DNA of 64,000 nt, taken from positions 62,001 to 126,000 of the forward strand of contig JHVP01000012.1 in the NCBI GenBank assembly GCA_000620205.1. The letters are read 5' to 3'. The translations under genes were made by a program, and so were the position numbers. The stretch's first letter is position 1; the number at the start of each line of letters is the position of its first letter. Shown here one piece after another: positions 18,040-26,699 of this stretch. The DNA is from Geodermatophilaceae bacterium URHA0031 (lineage in GTDB: Bacteria > Actinomycetota > Actinomycetes > Mycobacteriales > Geodermatophilaceae). The notes under the pieces were generated by a model. That model saw nothing but the letters and a program-made list of their open reading frames with translations. It did not search any database and had not been told where the DNA came from.

Positions 18040-18168
18040 ATGACCGCGAGCTACCCCAACCCCGCCCTGGAGGCCGAGCTGGCCTACCGTCGGGAGCGCA
18101 TCGCGCAGACCTTCGCCACCGGCAGCCGCCGGGGTTCCTGGACGTCGAGGCGGCGGCGGACGCGCTGA
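18040..18168 (+). CDS. Small 42 aa protein of unknown function
   Basis: A short frame with a good ribosome-binding site (GAGGAG, six bases before ATG 18040). The peptide begins MTASYPNPALEAELAYRRER and ends in a Ser/Arg-rich tail (SRRGSWTSRRRRTR). The first half looks like an amphipathic helix with an Asn-Pro cap; the tail is strongly basic. It lies just before the large LuxR regulator. I do not recognise a family with certainty. Conservation in relatives would settle whether it is real. Confidence 0.5.
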   Translation: MTASYPNPALEAELAYRRERIAQTFATGSRRGSWTSRRRRTR

Positions 18169-18212
18169 GCGTGCGCCCGGACCTGTCGCTGCCTTCTGCC
18201 ACGATCGGTGGC

Positions 18213-21209
18213 ATGCCGCGCTGGGACGAGGGTCCGCTGGTGGGCCGGGCCGACGAGCTGGCCCGGCTGATGGCGCACGTCGACCGCGCGGTGGGCGGGC
18301 GCCCCTCGGCCGTGCTGGTCGCCGGCGACGCCGGGGTCGGCAAGACCCGGCTGCTCGACGAGCTGTCCCGCCGGTCGGCCGAGCGGGGTGTGCGGGTGCT
18401 CACCGGGCACTGCGTGGACCTCGGTGACGTCGGCCTGCCGTACCTGCCCTTCGTCGACCTGCTGCGCCCGGTGGCGGCCGACCCCGAGCTGAGCCCGGTG
18501 CTGGCCGACCACCCGGTGCTGGCCGGGCTGCTGACCGGCCGGCCGGGTGCGCCGGTGACCGGTGCACCGGAGGACGACTCCGACCGGGGGAGCCCGCTGG
18601 GCCGGGGCGCGTTGCGCGCGCCCGCCGACGACGGCCGGCTGCAGCTGTTCGAGGCGGTCGCGGCGTTGCTGACCGAGGTCGCCGCGGGCCGGCCGCTGCT
18701 GGTCGTGCTGGAGGACCTGCACTGGGCGGACCGCTCCAGCCGGGACCTGCTGCGCTACCTGCTCGCCCGGCTGCTCGCCCGGCTGGTCGACGAGCCGATC
18801 ACCGTGGTCGTCTCCTACCGCGCCGACGACCTGCATCGCCGGCACCCGCTGCGACCGCTGCTCGCCGAGCTGGTCCGGCTCCCCGGCGTCGAACGGCTGA
18901 CCCTGGAGCCGTTGCCCGACGCCGACGTCGGTGCGCTCGTCCGTGGGCTGGCGGCCACCTCCGGTGGGGTGGCCGAGGGCACGGTGGAAGACGTCGTGGC
19001 ACGGGCCGAGGGCAACGCCTTCTACGCCGAGGAGCTGCTGGCGGCCGGGCTGGCCGGCGAGGCGTTGCCGATGGGGCTGACCGACGTCCTGCTGGCCCGG
19101 GTCGAGCAGTTGAGCCCGGCGGCCCAGCAGGTGCTCCGCGTCGCCGCGGTGGCCGGTCGGCAGGTGCGCCACGAGCTGGTGTCGGCGGTCTCCTCGCAGT
19201 CCCCCGAGGAGACCGAGCGGGCGCTGGGCGAGGCGGTGCACTCCCACCTGCTGGTCGTCTCCGACGACGGCCGCTACCGCTTCCGGCACGCGCTGCTGCG
19301 CGAGGCCGTGCTCGCCGACCTGCTGCCCGGGGAGCGGGTCCGCCTGCACGCCGAGGTCGCCGCGCACCTCACCGCGCACCCCGCGGCCGGCACCGCTGCC
19401 GAGCGCGCGCACCACGCGCGGGAGAGCAACGACCTGCCCGGTGCGCTGAGCGCGTCGCTGGAGGCGGCTGACGCCGCCCGGCAGGTCGGTGCGCCGGCCG
19501 AGCAGCTGCAGCACCTGGAGGCGGCGCTGGCGCTCTGGGCCGCCGTGCCGGACGCCGCGGAGCGCGCCGGCTGGCAGCAGTGGGACGTCCTGCTGGACAC
19601 CGCCGCCGCAGCCCGGGCAGTGGGCGAGCTGCACCGGGCGGTGGCGCTGCTCCGCTCGGCGCAGCAGCTGCTCGGCCCGGACGGCGACCCGGAGGCGCGG
19701 GCGCGGGTGCACTACACGCTGGCCCGGGGGCTGACCCGGATCGAGGAGACCGCCGAGGCGCTGCGCGAGGGCGAGCAGGCCCTGCAGCTGGTCCCGGCCG
19801 AGCCGCCGTCGGTGGTCCGCACCTGGGCGGTGGCCACGCACGCCCGCACGCTGTACGCGCTGGGCCGGACCGCGGAGGGCGACGCCGCGGCCGACGAGGC
19901 GCTCGCGGCCGCCGACGCGCTGGGGCTGGACGGGGCCTGGGCCGACACCGCGGTCTCGCTGGCCCGGCTGGAGGGCGCCGGTGACCTGCCGACCGTGCGC
20001 GCCCGGCTGCACGAGGCGCGGCTGCGGGCCGAGCGGTCCGGGGACGCCGACGTCGAGACCCGGGCGTGGTTCAGCCTGGCGATCGTCGCCTACGAGGCCG
20101 GTGAGGTGGGCGAGACGCTGGAGCATGCGGCCGCGGGTCTCGCCCGCGCCCGGGAGCTCGGCGTGGAGTGGTCGTTCTACGGCGCCGAACTCCGCCACCT
20201 GGAGGTGGTCGCCCGGTACGTCGGCGGTGACTGGGACGGCAGCCTGGCAGCGGCCGACGAGCTCGCCCGGGTGCCCGACATGGCGGCGTACGTGCGCGCC
20301 GACGGGCTGCTGGTGCTGGTCGGCCGGGGTGACGCGGCCGCCCGTGAGCGGCTGGCCTGGGCGCAGGGCCTCAGCACCCGGTGGGACTCGCACGTGCTGC
20401 TCATGCTGGCGACCGTCTCGGCCGAGATCGAGCTGGCGGCGGCGGCCGGGGACGCCCGGACGGCGGCCGACCGGGCGCGCTGGGCGGACTCCCGGCTGCA
20501 GGCGCTGTGGGGCGCAGACCGGCCGGCGACGGTGCGGCTGGTGGCGACGGCGGTGGGCGCTGTCGCCGACGCGGCTGCCGCGGCGCGGGCGAGCGGCGAC
20601 CAGGAGGCGCTGGCCGGCTGGATCGCCGAGGGGGAGGCCCTCGCGGAGCTGGCGCGGACGGCGGCACGCGCGCACGACGCGGCGATCGGTGAGCTCGGGA
20701 TCGAGGCGCGGGCCTGGTGCGCGCGGCTGGAGGCCGAGCTGGGCAGGCTGCGGGGCAGTGCGTCGGCGGAGGTCTGGCGGCAGGTGGTCGGGCTGTTCGG
20801 CTACGGGCACGTGTTCGAGCAGGCCCGGTCCCGGTTCCGGCTGGCCGAGGCGCTGCTGGCGGCCGACGACCGGTCCGGGGCCACCGCCGAGCTGACCGCC
20901 GCGCACGAGGTCGCACGGCGGCTGGGGGCGGCACCGCTGCGCACGGCCGTCGAGGCGCTGGCCCGCCGGGGGCGGTTGGAGCTGCCCGGTCTGCGGCGGG
21001 CCGCAGAGGTCTCCGCGGTGCTGACCCCGCGGGAGGTCGAGGTGCTGGCGCTGATGGCGCAGGGGCGCACCAACCGGCAGATCGGCGCGGAGCTGTTCAT
21101 CAGCGAGAAGACGGCCAGCGTGCACGTGAGCAACATCCTGGCGAAGTTCGGCGCCTCCGGCCGCACCGAGGCGGTCGCCCTCGCCGCCGCCCGCGGCCTG
21201 CTTGCCTGA
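18213..21209 (+). CDS. Large ATP-binding LuxR-family regulator (LAL/MalT-like)
   Basis: A 998 aa transcription factor. Residues about 10-270 are an AAA/STAND ATPase: LVGRADELARL, Walker A AGDAGVGKTR at 37, Walker B LLVVLEDLHWAD. About 400-900 is an Ala/Leu-rich helical region of TPR type. The last 65 residues are a LuxR helix-turn-helix (LTPREVEVLALMAQGRTNRQ, then VHVSNILAKFG). Such proteins bind ATP and an effector, then activate target promoters. ATG 18213 gives the typical first motif; a CACGAT box ends 7 bases upstream, suggesting leaderless expression. The target is not obvious, since the neighbouring MFS is separately transcribed. Confidence 0.9.
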   Translation: MPRWDEGPLVGRADELARLMAHVDRAVGGRPSAVLVAGDAGVGKTRLLDELSRRSAERGVRVLTGHCVDLGDVGLPYLPFVDLLRPVAADPELSPVLADHPVLAGLLTGRPGAPVTGAPEDDSDRGSPLGRGALRAPADDGRLQLFEAVAALLTEVAAGRPLLVVLEDLHWADRSSRDLLRYLLARLLARLVDEPITVVVSYRADDLHRRHPLRPLLAELVRLPGVERLTLEPLPDADVGALVRGLAATSGGVAEGTVEDVVARAEGNAFYAEELLAAGLAGEALPMGLTDVLLARVEQLSPAAQQVLRVAAVAGRQVRHELVSAVSSQSPEETERALGEAVHSHLLVVSDDGRYRFRHALLREAVLADLLPGERVRLHAEVAAHLTAHPAAGTAAERAHHARESNDLPGALSASLEAADAARQVGAPAEQLQHLEAALALWAAVPDAAERAGWQQWDVLLDTAAAARAVGELHRAVALLRSAQQLLGPDGDPEARARVHYTLARGLTRIEETAEALREGEQALQLVPAEPPSVVRTWAVATHARTLYALGRTAEGDAAADEALAAADALGLDGAWADTAVSLARLEGAGDLPTVRARLHEARLRAERSGDADVETRAWFSLAIVAYEAGEVGETLEHAAAGLARARELGVEWSFYGAELRHLEVVARYVGGDWDGSLAAADELARVPDMAAYVRADGLLVLVGRGDAAARERLAWAQGLSTRWDSHVLLMLATVSAEIELAAAAGDARTAADRARWADSRLQALWGADRPATVRLVATAVGAVADAAAAARASGDQEALAGWIAEGEALAELARTAARAHDAAIGELGIEARAWCARLEAELGRLRGSASAEVWRQVVGLFGYGHVFEQARSRFRLAEALLAADDRSGATAELTAAHEVARRLGAAPLRTAVEALARRGRLELPGLRRAAEVSAVLTPREVEVLALMAQGRTNRQIGAELFISEKTASVHVSNILAKFGASGRTEAVALAAARGLLA

Positions 21210-21244
21210 CAGGTGCGCGGGCGGCCTTCCCTCTGCATCGCACG

Positions 21245-21291
21245 CTCGTCGCCCGCGGTGCACGCGCTCCAGCACGTGCACCGCGGACGAG
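21245..21291. terminator. Hairpin between convergent LuxR and PspC genes
   Basis: CTCGTC then CCGCGGTGCACG (21245-21264) pairs with CACGTGCACCGCGG then ACGAG (up to 21291), with two unpaired bases in the left arm. A strong bidirectional terminator candidate. Confidence 0.7.
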
Positions 21292-21322
21292 TCGCGGGCA
21301 CTGCGCACCCGGCTGGGGGCCG

Positions 21323-21667
21323 TCAGCCGGCGGTCGGGGCTGTGCGGTCGCTGCTGAGACGGCCGCGCAGCTTCTCGACCCACTCGTCGAGCAGGTTGGT
21401 GCGGTCCGCCGGGCCGGCGGGCGCCGGCGGCATGAGCACCCAGAGCACCAGGTAGATCGGGATGCCCAGCCCGCCGGTGAGGGTGAGGACAGCGAAGCCG
21501 ACCCGCCACAGGAGCGCGTCGACGCCGGTGTGCTCGGCCAGGCCGCCGCTGACGCCGCCGAGCATCATGTCCGTGCGGCTGCGGCGCAGCGGCGGGCGGG
21601 CGGTGGAGCCGGGCGGGGGCAGCTGCGGGGGGTCGGTCGGAGCTGCGGGGAAGGGGGTCGATGTCAT
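21323..21667 (-). CDS. PspC domain membrane protein
   Basis: A 114 aa protein with a Pro-rich N-terminal 25 residues, then a PspC domain: LRRSRTDMMLGGVSGGLAEH and a membrane helix pair ending IYLVLWVLMPP. PspC proteins are membrane components of the phage-shock/envelope-stress response; in Actinobacteria they often act with a LiaF- or ToxR-like partner or a two-component system. No such partner is adjacent. The C-terminus (NLLDEWVEKLRGRL) is charged and cytoplasmic. ATG 21667 gives the standard leader. Confidence 0.88.
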   Translation of the reverse strand: MTSTPFPAAPTDPPQLPPPGSTARPPLRRSRTDMMLGGVSGGLAEHTGVDALLWRVGFAVLTLTGGLGIPIYLVLWVLMPPAPAGPADRTNLLDEWVEKLRGRLSSDRTAPTAG

Positions 21668-21801
21668 GCTCCGAGCCTGCGCGCCGGGAGCCTCCCGGCA
21701 CATCGGTGAAGCCCCGGACCCGTCCCGGATCCTGCGACTCAGGGGATGCCCCGACGTGCGGCCGGTGACCGTGAGGAGTGGGGCCCGAAGGGTCCCGCGA
21801 T

Positions 21802-21895
21802 CGAGCGGTGCAGCGGCTCCGGGCCGCCGGGAACGGCGCCGGGCTCGCCTGGGGACCGAGCGGTGCAGCGGCTCAACGCCGCCGGGAACGGCACC
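21802..21895. repeat. Pair of 39-base direct repeats
   Basis: CGAGCGGTGCAGCGGCTC followed by a GCCGCCGGGAACGGC block occurs at 21802-21840 and again at 21857-21895 (35 of 39 bases identical, 55-base period). The repeats lie in the 260-base gap between the PspC start and the helicase stop, where I see no gene. The role is unknown. Confidence 0.75.
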
Positions 21896-21927
21896 TGGCC
21901 GCGGTGCGGCCCGTCAGGGTCGCAGTG

Positions 21928-23718
21928 TCACAACATCGTGCGGAGGCGCTCCCGGCGGGCGCGCAGGACGTCGACCGACGCCGAGGCCGACGGGGGCCCG
22001 GGCACCGACTGGCGCAGCTGGGTGTGCACCACGGCCTGCGGCTGCGAGGTCTTGGCCGCGATCCGGTTCACCAGCCGGTTGATCTCCCGGCGCAGCTCGG
22101 CGACGTCCCGCCAGCCGCGGCCGGGCGCGTCCTCGTCCGGGTGGTCCTCGACGACCATGAACCCGTCCTCGTCGTCCCCCCGCCGGTGCGAGGCGGCGAT
22201 CCGGAGCCGCAGCTCGTCGTCCCGCTTGGACAGCAGCTCGGCGGTCTGCGCGGCGGTCAGCAGCCCGGGGATGCCCAGGAAGTCCTCGTCCTCGGCCTCC
22301 AGCGGCGCGCCGGCCGACGAGCCCTCACCGGTGTGCGCCGTCCCGCTGTGCAGCACGTGGGCGAACCGGGCGTCGGCCTCCAGCGCCTCCCACTGCTTCA
22401 TCTCGCCCTCGCGGGGCTCCCGCGGCGGGAGGTCCAGCGCCTCCAGCTCCTCGTCCGGCTGGGACTTCGGCGGCGGGATGACGTGGTTGCGCTGTTCCTC
22501 CATCGCCGCGGCCAGCGACAGCAGCGGCCGGACGGCGGGGAGGAACACGGTCGCCGACTCGTGCGGCCCGCGGGCACGCACCACGCGGCCGACGGCCTGG
22601 GCGAAGAACAGCGGGGTCCGGTAGGAGGTCATCCAGGCCAGGACGGCGGCGCGCGGCACGTCGACGCCCTCGGAGACCATCCGCACGCAGACCGCGATCC
22701 GGGCGCCGCCGAGGTTGAACTTCTCGATCTTCTTCGACGCCTTCGGGTCGTCGGAGAGGATCAGCTCCGGCGCCTTCCCGGTGACCCGGCGGACGATCTT
22801 GGCGTACTCGCGGGCGTCGTCCTGGTCGCTGGCCAGCACCAGCCCTGCGGCGTCCGGCATGCCGGTCTCGCGCAGGTGGGTGATCCGGTCGTCCATCGCG
22901 GCGATGACGTGCGGCACCCACTGGCCCTTGGGGTCCAGCGCGGTGCGCCAGGCCTGCATCTCCACCGAGCGGGTGCCCGCCTCCGACAGCGACGCGGCGA
23001 CCACCTCGCCGGCGGAGTTCCGCCACCGCGAGGTGCCGGTGTAGGCGGCGAAGACGACCGGCCGGACGACGTTGTCCGCCAGCGCCTCCTTGTAGCCGTA
23101 GGTGAAGTCGGCGACGCTCATCAGGCCGCCCTGGCCCTCGAACCCGTCCTCCACGTACCGGACGAAGGGGATGCGCTCGTCGGCCTTGGTGCGGAACGGC
23201 GTCCCGGTCAGCGAGAGCCGGCGTGCGGCCCGGCCGAACGCCTCCTCGGTCGCCTCGCCCCAGGACAGCCCGTCCCCGGCGTGGTGCACCTCGTCGAGGA
23301 TGACCAGCGTCTTGACCGCGGTCGCCCGGGCGGCGTGCAGCATCGGCTTGCCGGCGACCTGCGCGTAGGTGGTGACGTAGCCCTGGGTGCCGGGCCGGAC
23401 CGGCCCGACCGCGTTGGTCAGCCCGGGGTCGAGCACGATGCCCATCCGGTCCGCCGCGTCGGCCCACTGCAGCCGCAGGTGGTCGGTCGGGCAGACCACG
23501 ACCACGCGCGCCACCTCGCGCCGGGTGAGCAGCCGCGCGGCCAGCGTCAGGGCGAAGGTCGTCTTGCCGGCGCCGGGGGTCGCGGTGACCAGGAAGTCCT
23601 TCGGCGAGGTCTCCTCGTAGCTGGCCAGTGCGGCCTGCTGCCACGCTCGGAGCGGTCGGCTGGTCGTCTGCGGGACCAGTGTCTCCGCTCGTGCTGCAGT
23701 CCCCATGTCGGGGTCCAT
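21928..23718 (-). CDS. Superfamily 2 DEAD/DEAH-type helicase (restriction-helicase-like)
   Basis: A 596 aa protein. The Q-like segment PLRAWQQAALASYEE is followed by Walker A TPGAGKTTF (Lys52), then LVILDEVHHAGDG (DEAD-type box DEVH) and motif III SLTGTPFR. The second RecA domain has VRMVSEGVDVPRAAV and QAVGRVVRARGP, a UvrB/ResIII-type arrangement. The C-terminal about 200 residues are charged and without a known fold. No nuclease or methylase partner is nearby, so it is not clearly part of a restriction system. It probably acts in DNA repair or RNA/DNA remodelling. Start ATG 23718 is used; ATG 23706 is possible and neither has a good ribosome-binding site. Confidence 0.85.
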   Translation of the reverse strand: MDPDMGTAARAETLVPQTTSRPLRAWQQAALASYEETSPKDFLVTATPGAGKTTFALTLAARLLTRREVARVVVVCPTDHLRLQWADAADRMGIVLDPGLTNAVGPVRPGTQGYVTTYAQVAGKPMLHAARATAVKTLVILDEVHHAGDGLSWGEATEEAFGRAARRLSLTGTPFRTKADERIPFVRYVEDGFEGQGGLMSVADFTYGYKEALADNVVRPVVFAAYTGTSRWRNSAGEVVAASLSEAGTRSVEMQAWRTALDPKGQWVPHVIAAMDDRITHLRETGMPDAAGLVLASDQDDAREYAKIVRRVTGKAPELILSDDPKASKKIEKFNLGGARIAVCVRMVSEGVDVPRAAVLAWMTSYRTPLFFAQAVGRVVRARGPHESATVFLPAVRPLLSLAAAMEEQRNHVIPPPKSQPDEELEALDLPPREPREGEMKQWEALEADARFAHVLHSGTAHTGEGSSAGAPLEAEDEDFLGIPGLLTAAQTAELLSKRDDELRLRIAASHRRGDDEDGFMVVEDHPDEDAPGRGWRDVAELRREINRLVNRIAAKTSQPQAVVHTQLRQSVPGPPSASASVDVLRARRERLRTML

Positions 23719-23920
23719 CTTGGTCGGCGCGGAGGCAACACGCCCAACCGGGTGCCTCCCGCGCGCCTCCTCCGGGACGACGTATGGGAGCCCGGCGCAC
23801 CCCCGCTGAGCTGCGGTGATGCCGGAGCCGCCGGCCGGGTGTGGCACACGTCATGCCCGTGCCGGACCGACCGGTCACGCCCCGTCGGCCCCGCCGTCCC
23901 CACTCGTCCCGGACGTCCGG

Positions 23921-24709
23921 CTACAGCACCTTGGACAGGAAGGCGCGGGTGCGCTCGTGCTGGGGATCGGTGAGCACCTGCCGCGGGGAGCCGGACTCCA
24001 CGACCACGCCGTCGTCCATGAAGACGAGCGTGTCGCCCACCTCGCGGGCGAAGCCCATCTCGTGGGTGACCACGACCATCGTCATGCCGTCGGCGGCCAG
24101 GCCGCGCATCACGTCGAGCACCTCACCGACGAGCTCGGGGTCCAGTGCGGAGGTGGGCTCGTCGAACAGCATCAGCTTCGGCTCCATCGCCAGGGCGCGG
24201 GCGATCGCCACCCGCTGCTGCTGGCCGCCGGAGAGCTGGTTCGGGTAGTTGTGCACCCGGTCGCCGAGCCCGACCCGTTCGAGCAGCTCGGTGCCGCGCG
24301 CCCGGGCCTCCTGCTTGCCCACGCCCTTCACCCGCAGCGGCGCCTCGATGACGTTCTCCAGCGCGGTCATGTGCGGGAACAGGTGGAAGCGCTGGAACAC
24401 CATGCCGATCTCACGCCGCTGCGCCGCGACCTCGCGGTCCTTCAGCTCGTGCAGCTTCCCGCCGTGCTCCCGGTAGCCGACCAGGCGTCCGTCGACCCAC
24501 AGCCGGCCGGCGTCGATCTTCTCCAGGTGGTTGATGCACCGCAGGAACGTCGACTTGCCCGACCCCGACGGGCCGATCACGCACATGACCTCGCGGGGGG
24601 CGACCGCCAGGTCGATGCCCTTGAGCACCTCGACGTGGCCGAAGCGCTTGTGCACTCTCTCCGCCCGGACCATCAACTGCCGGTCCGGGACCTCTGCGGC
24701 GGTGCTCAA
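23921..24709 (-). CDS. Polar amino acid ABC transporter, ATP-binding subunit
   Basis: The ATPase of an amino acid importer (GlnQ/HisP type). Walker [17 protein letters not shown]-loop [13 protein letters not shown], signature [17 protein letters not shown], Walker [15 protein letters not shown] and H-loop [11 protein letters not shown] are all canonical; the last five segments are diagnostic of the polar amino acid family. Start TTG 24709 overlaps the permease stop (TTGA) and has GGGAGC upstream; ATG 24673 is an alternative that keeps the whole domain. Last gene of the SBP-permease-ATPase operon. Confidence 0.92.
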   Translation of the reverse strand: MSTAAEVPDRQLMVRAERVHKRFGHVEVLKGIDLAVAPREVMCVIGPSGSGKSTFLRCINHLEKIDAGRLWVDGRLVGYREHGGKLHELKDREVAAQRREIGMVFQRFHLFPHMTALENVIEAPLRVKGVGKQEARARGTELLERVGLGDRVHNYPNQLSGGQQQRVAIARALAMEPKLMLFDEPTSALDPELVGEVLDVMRGLAADGMTMVVVTHEMGFAREVGDTLVFMDDGVVVESGSPRQVLTDPQHERTRAFLSKVL

Positions 24710-25662
24710 TGGGTGCTCCCGACCTCTCGTGCCTCGCGGGCCGCCCGCTGTGCCCGGGTCTCCCGGGCGCCGAAGCCGCGGCTGAACCTCTTCTCCAGGA
24801 AGTGCTGACCGATCATCAGCAGGCTGGCGAGCGCGGCGTACCAGAGGATCGAGGCCACGGCCATCGGGATGATCTGGAAGGTGCGGCTGCCGATCGCCCG
24901 CAGCTGGAAGTTCAGCTCGATGGTCACCGGCACGGCGATGAGCAGGGAGGTGTCCTTGAGCATGGCGATGGTCTCGTTCCCGGTCGGCGGGATGATCACC
25001 CGCATCGCCTGGGGCAGCACGATCCGGCGCATCGCGGTGGACCGGCTCATCCCCAGGGCGCTGGCCGCCTCGGTCTGACCGGGGTCGACCGACTGGATCC
25101 CGGCGCGGACGATCTCGGCCATGTAGGCGCCCTCGGACAGCGCCAGCCCGATCAGCCCGGCGGTGAAGCCGGTGAAGATCTGGTTGCCGTTCAGGCCGAG
25201 GAACCGCAGGTCGCCGGTGAAGCCGAACAGGTCCATCACCTGCCGGTCGAAGGGGAAGCCGAGGTCGTAGGTGGCGTACAGCGCGCCGAGGTTCGCCACG
25301 AAGAACAGCAGGACGATGCGCGGGATGGCCCGGAAGAACCACACGTAGACCCAGGCCGCGCCGGAGACCACCGGGTTCGGCGACAGCCGCATCACCGCCA
25401 GCACGACGCCGAGCAGGACACCGATGACCATCGCCAGCACGGTCATGACCAGCGTCGTCCGCGCCCCGCGGAGCACCGGTGCGCTGAACATGTTGTCGAA
25501 CATGAAGCTCCACTGGAAGACCGGGTTGGTCACCAGCATGTGGACGAACATGGCCACCAGCACCGCGATGACCGCGGCGGCGACCCAACGGCCGGGGTGC
25601 CGGACCGGCACCGCCCGGATCTCCTCGGGCGGCGCCGATCGCGTCGTCGTGTCGGCGGCCAT
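24706..25662 (-). CDS. Polar amino acid ABC transporter, permease
   Basis: A 318 aa membrane protein. About five helices are visible, with the EAA loop [20 protein letters not shown] that contacts the ATPase. The sequence [20 protein letters not shown] is the usual start of the HisM/GlnP transmembrane domain. The 40-residue N-terminus is cytoplasmic and ends in VRHPGRW. It starts 2 bases after the stop of the binding-protein gene and overlaps the ATPase start, so the three genes form one operon. Only one permease gene is present, so it should work as a homodimer. Confidence 0.92.
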   Translation of the reverse strand: MAADTTTRSAPPEEIRAVPVRHPGRWVAAAVIAVLVAMFVHMLVTNPVFQWSFMFDNMFSAPVLRGARTTLVMTVLAMVIGVLLGVVLAVMRLSPNPVVSGAAWVYVWFFRAIPRIVLLFFVANLGALYATYDLGFPFDRQVMDLFGFTGDLRFLGLNGNQIFTGFTAGLIGLALSEGAYMAEIVRAGIQSVDPGQTEAASALGMSRSTAMRRIVLPQAMRVIIPPTGNETIAMLKDTSLLIAVPVTIELNFQLRAIGSRTFQIIPMAVASILWYAALASLLMIGQHFLEKRFSRGFGARETRAQRAAREAREVGSTH

Positions 25663-25664
25663 CG

Positions 25665-26606
25665 TCAGCCGACGCTGGGGTTCACCGTGGGGTCGGTGAT
25701 GGCGCCGTCCTCCACGCCCCACTTCTCCAGCACCTGCTGGTAGCTGCCGTCGGCGATGAGCGCGGAGACCGCGTCGGCGAGCACCTGGGCGAAGTCGGTG
25801 GCGTCCTTCGGCACGACGTAGCCGTACGGAGCGGAGTCGTAGACGTCGCCGAGCACCTCGAGCTGGCCGTTGGTCTGCTGCACGGCGTACGCGACGACCG
25901 GGGAGTCGGCGAGCTCGGCGTCGTCCTTGCCGGAGACGACGGCGGCGGTCACCTCGTCCTGACCCTCGTACTGGTCGATGGTGATCTCCGGCTTGCCGGC
26001 GTCGGTGCAGGCCTGGGACCGCGCGGTGATGTCGTCGGCCTGGGTGGTCGCCTTCTGCACCGCGATCTTCAGCCCGCAGGCGTCGTCGGGGTCGACGTCC
26101 TGGGGGTTGCCCTTCTTGACCGCCCACTGGGTGCCGGCGCTGTAGTAGCTGACCATGTTCGCCTCGGCCAGCCGCTCGGGGCTGATGGTGAACGAGGAGA
26201 CGCCCACCTCGTACTTCCCCGAGCCGACGCCGGCGATGATCGAGTCGAACGGCGCCGTCTGGAAGTCCGCCTTCAGCCCGAGCTCCTGCGCGACCAGGGT
26301 GAACAGGTCGACGTCGAAGCCGACGATCGTCTCGCCGTCCTCGCCGATGAACTCGCTCGGCGCGTAGGTGGTGTCGCTGCCGACGGTGATCGTGCCGTCG
26401 GAGGCGATCGCGTCGGGCACGCGGTCGGCCAGCGCCTGGTCGGCTGTGACGCTCGGCAACGGGGAGGACGAGCTGGCGCCCCCACCCCCGCTGCCGCTGC
26501 TGGAGTCGGACGAGCTGTCGCCGCAGGCGGTGAGCGCCAGGGCGGTGCTGCTCAGGGCGACGGCGGCGACGGCCACGCGGCGGACGGGGTTCGTGAAGTG
26601 CGGCAC
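25665..26606 (-). CDS. Polar amino acid ABC transporter, substrate-binding lipoprotein
   Basis: A 313 aa periplasmic-binding-protein-fold lipoprotein. The signal peptide ends in LTAC with Cys28, and a Ser/Gly-rich linker follows. The mature domain starts [20 protein letters not shown], with [16 protein letters not shown] and the second-lobe hinge typical of SBP_bac_3. These bind glutamine, glutamate, arginine, histidine or related compounds; the exact ligand cannot be read. GTG 26606 has AAGGAG 5-10 bases upstream. First gene of the operon; the 93-base leader has no other feature. Confidence 0.92.
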   Translation of the reverse strand: MPHFTNPVRRVAVAAVALSSTALALTACGDSSSDSSSGSGGGGASSSSPLPSVTADQALADRVPDAIASDGTITVGSDTTYAPSEFIGEDGETIVGFDVDLFTLVAQELGLKADFQTAPFDSIIAGVGSGKYEVGVSSFTISPERLAEANMVSYYSAGTQWAVKKGNPQDVDPDDACGLKIAVQKATTQADDITARSQACTDAGKPEITIDQYEGQDEVTAAVVSGKDDAELADSPVVAYAVQQTNGQLEVLGDVYDSAPYGYVVPKDATDFAQVLADAVSALIADGSYQQVLEKWGVEDGAITDPTVNPSVG

Positions 26607-26699
26607 GGGGACTCCTTCTGCGATGTCTGCGCAGATCTTGCCCCGCCCCCGCGCCGCGTGGGGGAGGTGGCCCCGCCCAGAGACAGGCGGGGTCCTCCG

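Noticed and set aside
21928..23718. The ResIII-like helicase as part of an anti-phage defence system
   Set aside because: No nuclease, methylase or other defence gene is adjacent; neighbours are a PspC protein and an amino acid importer.
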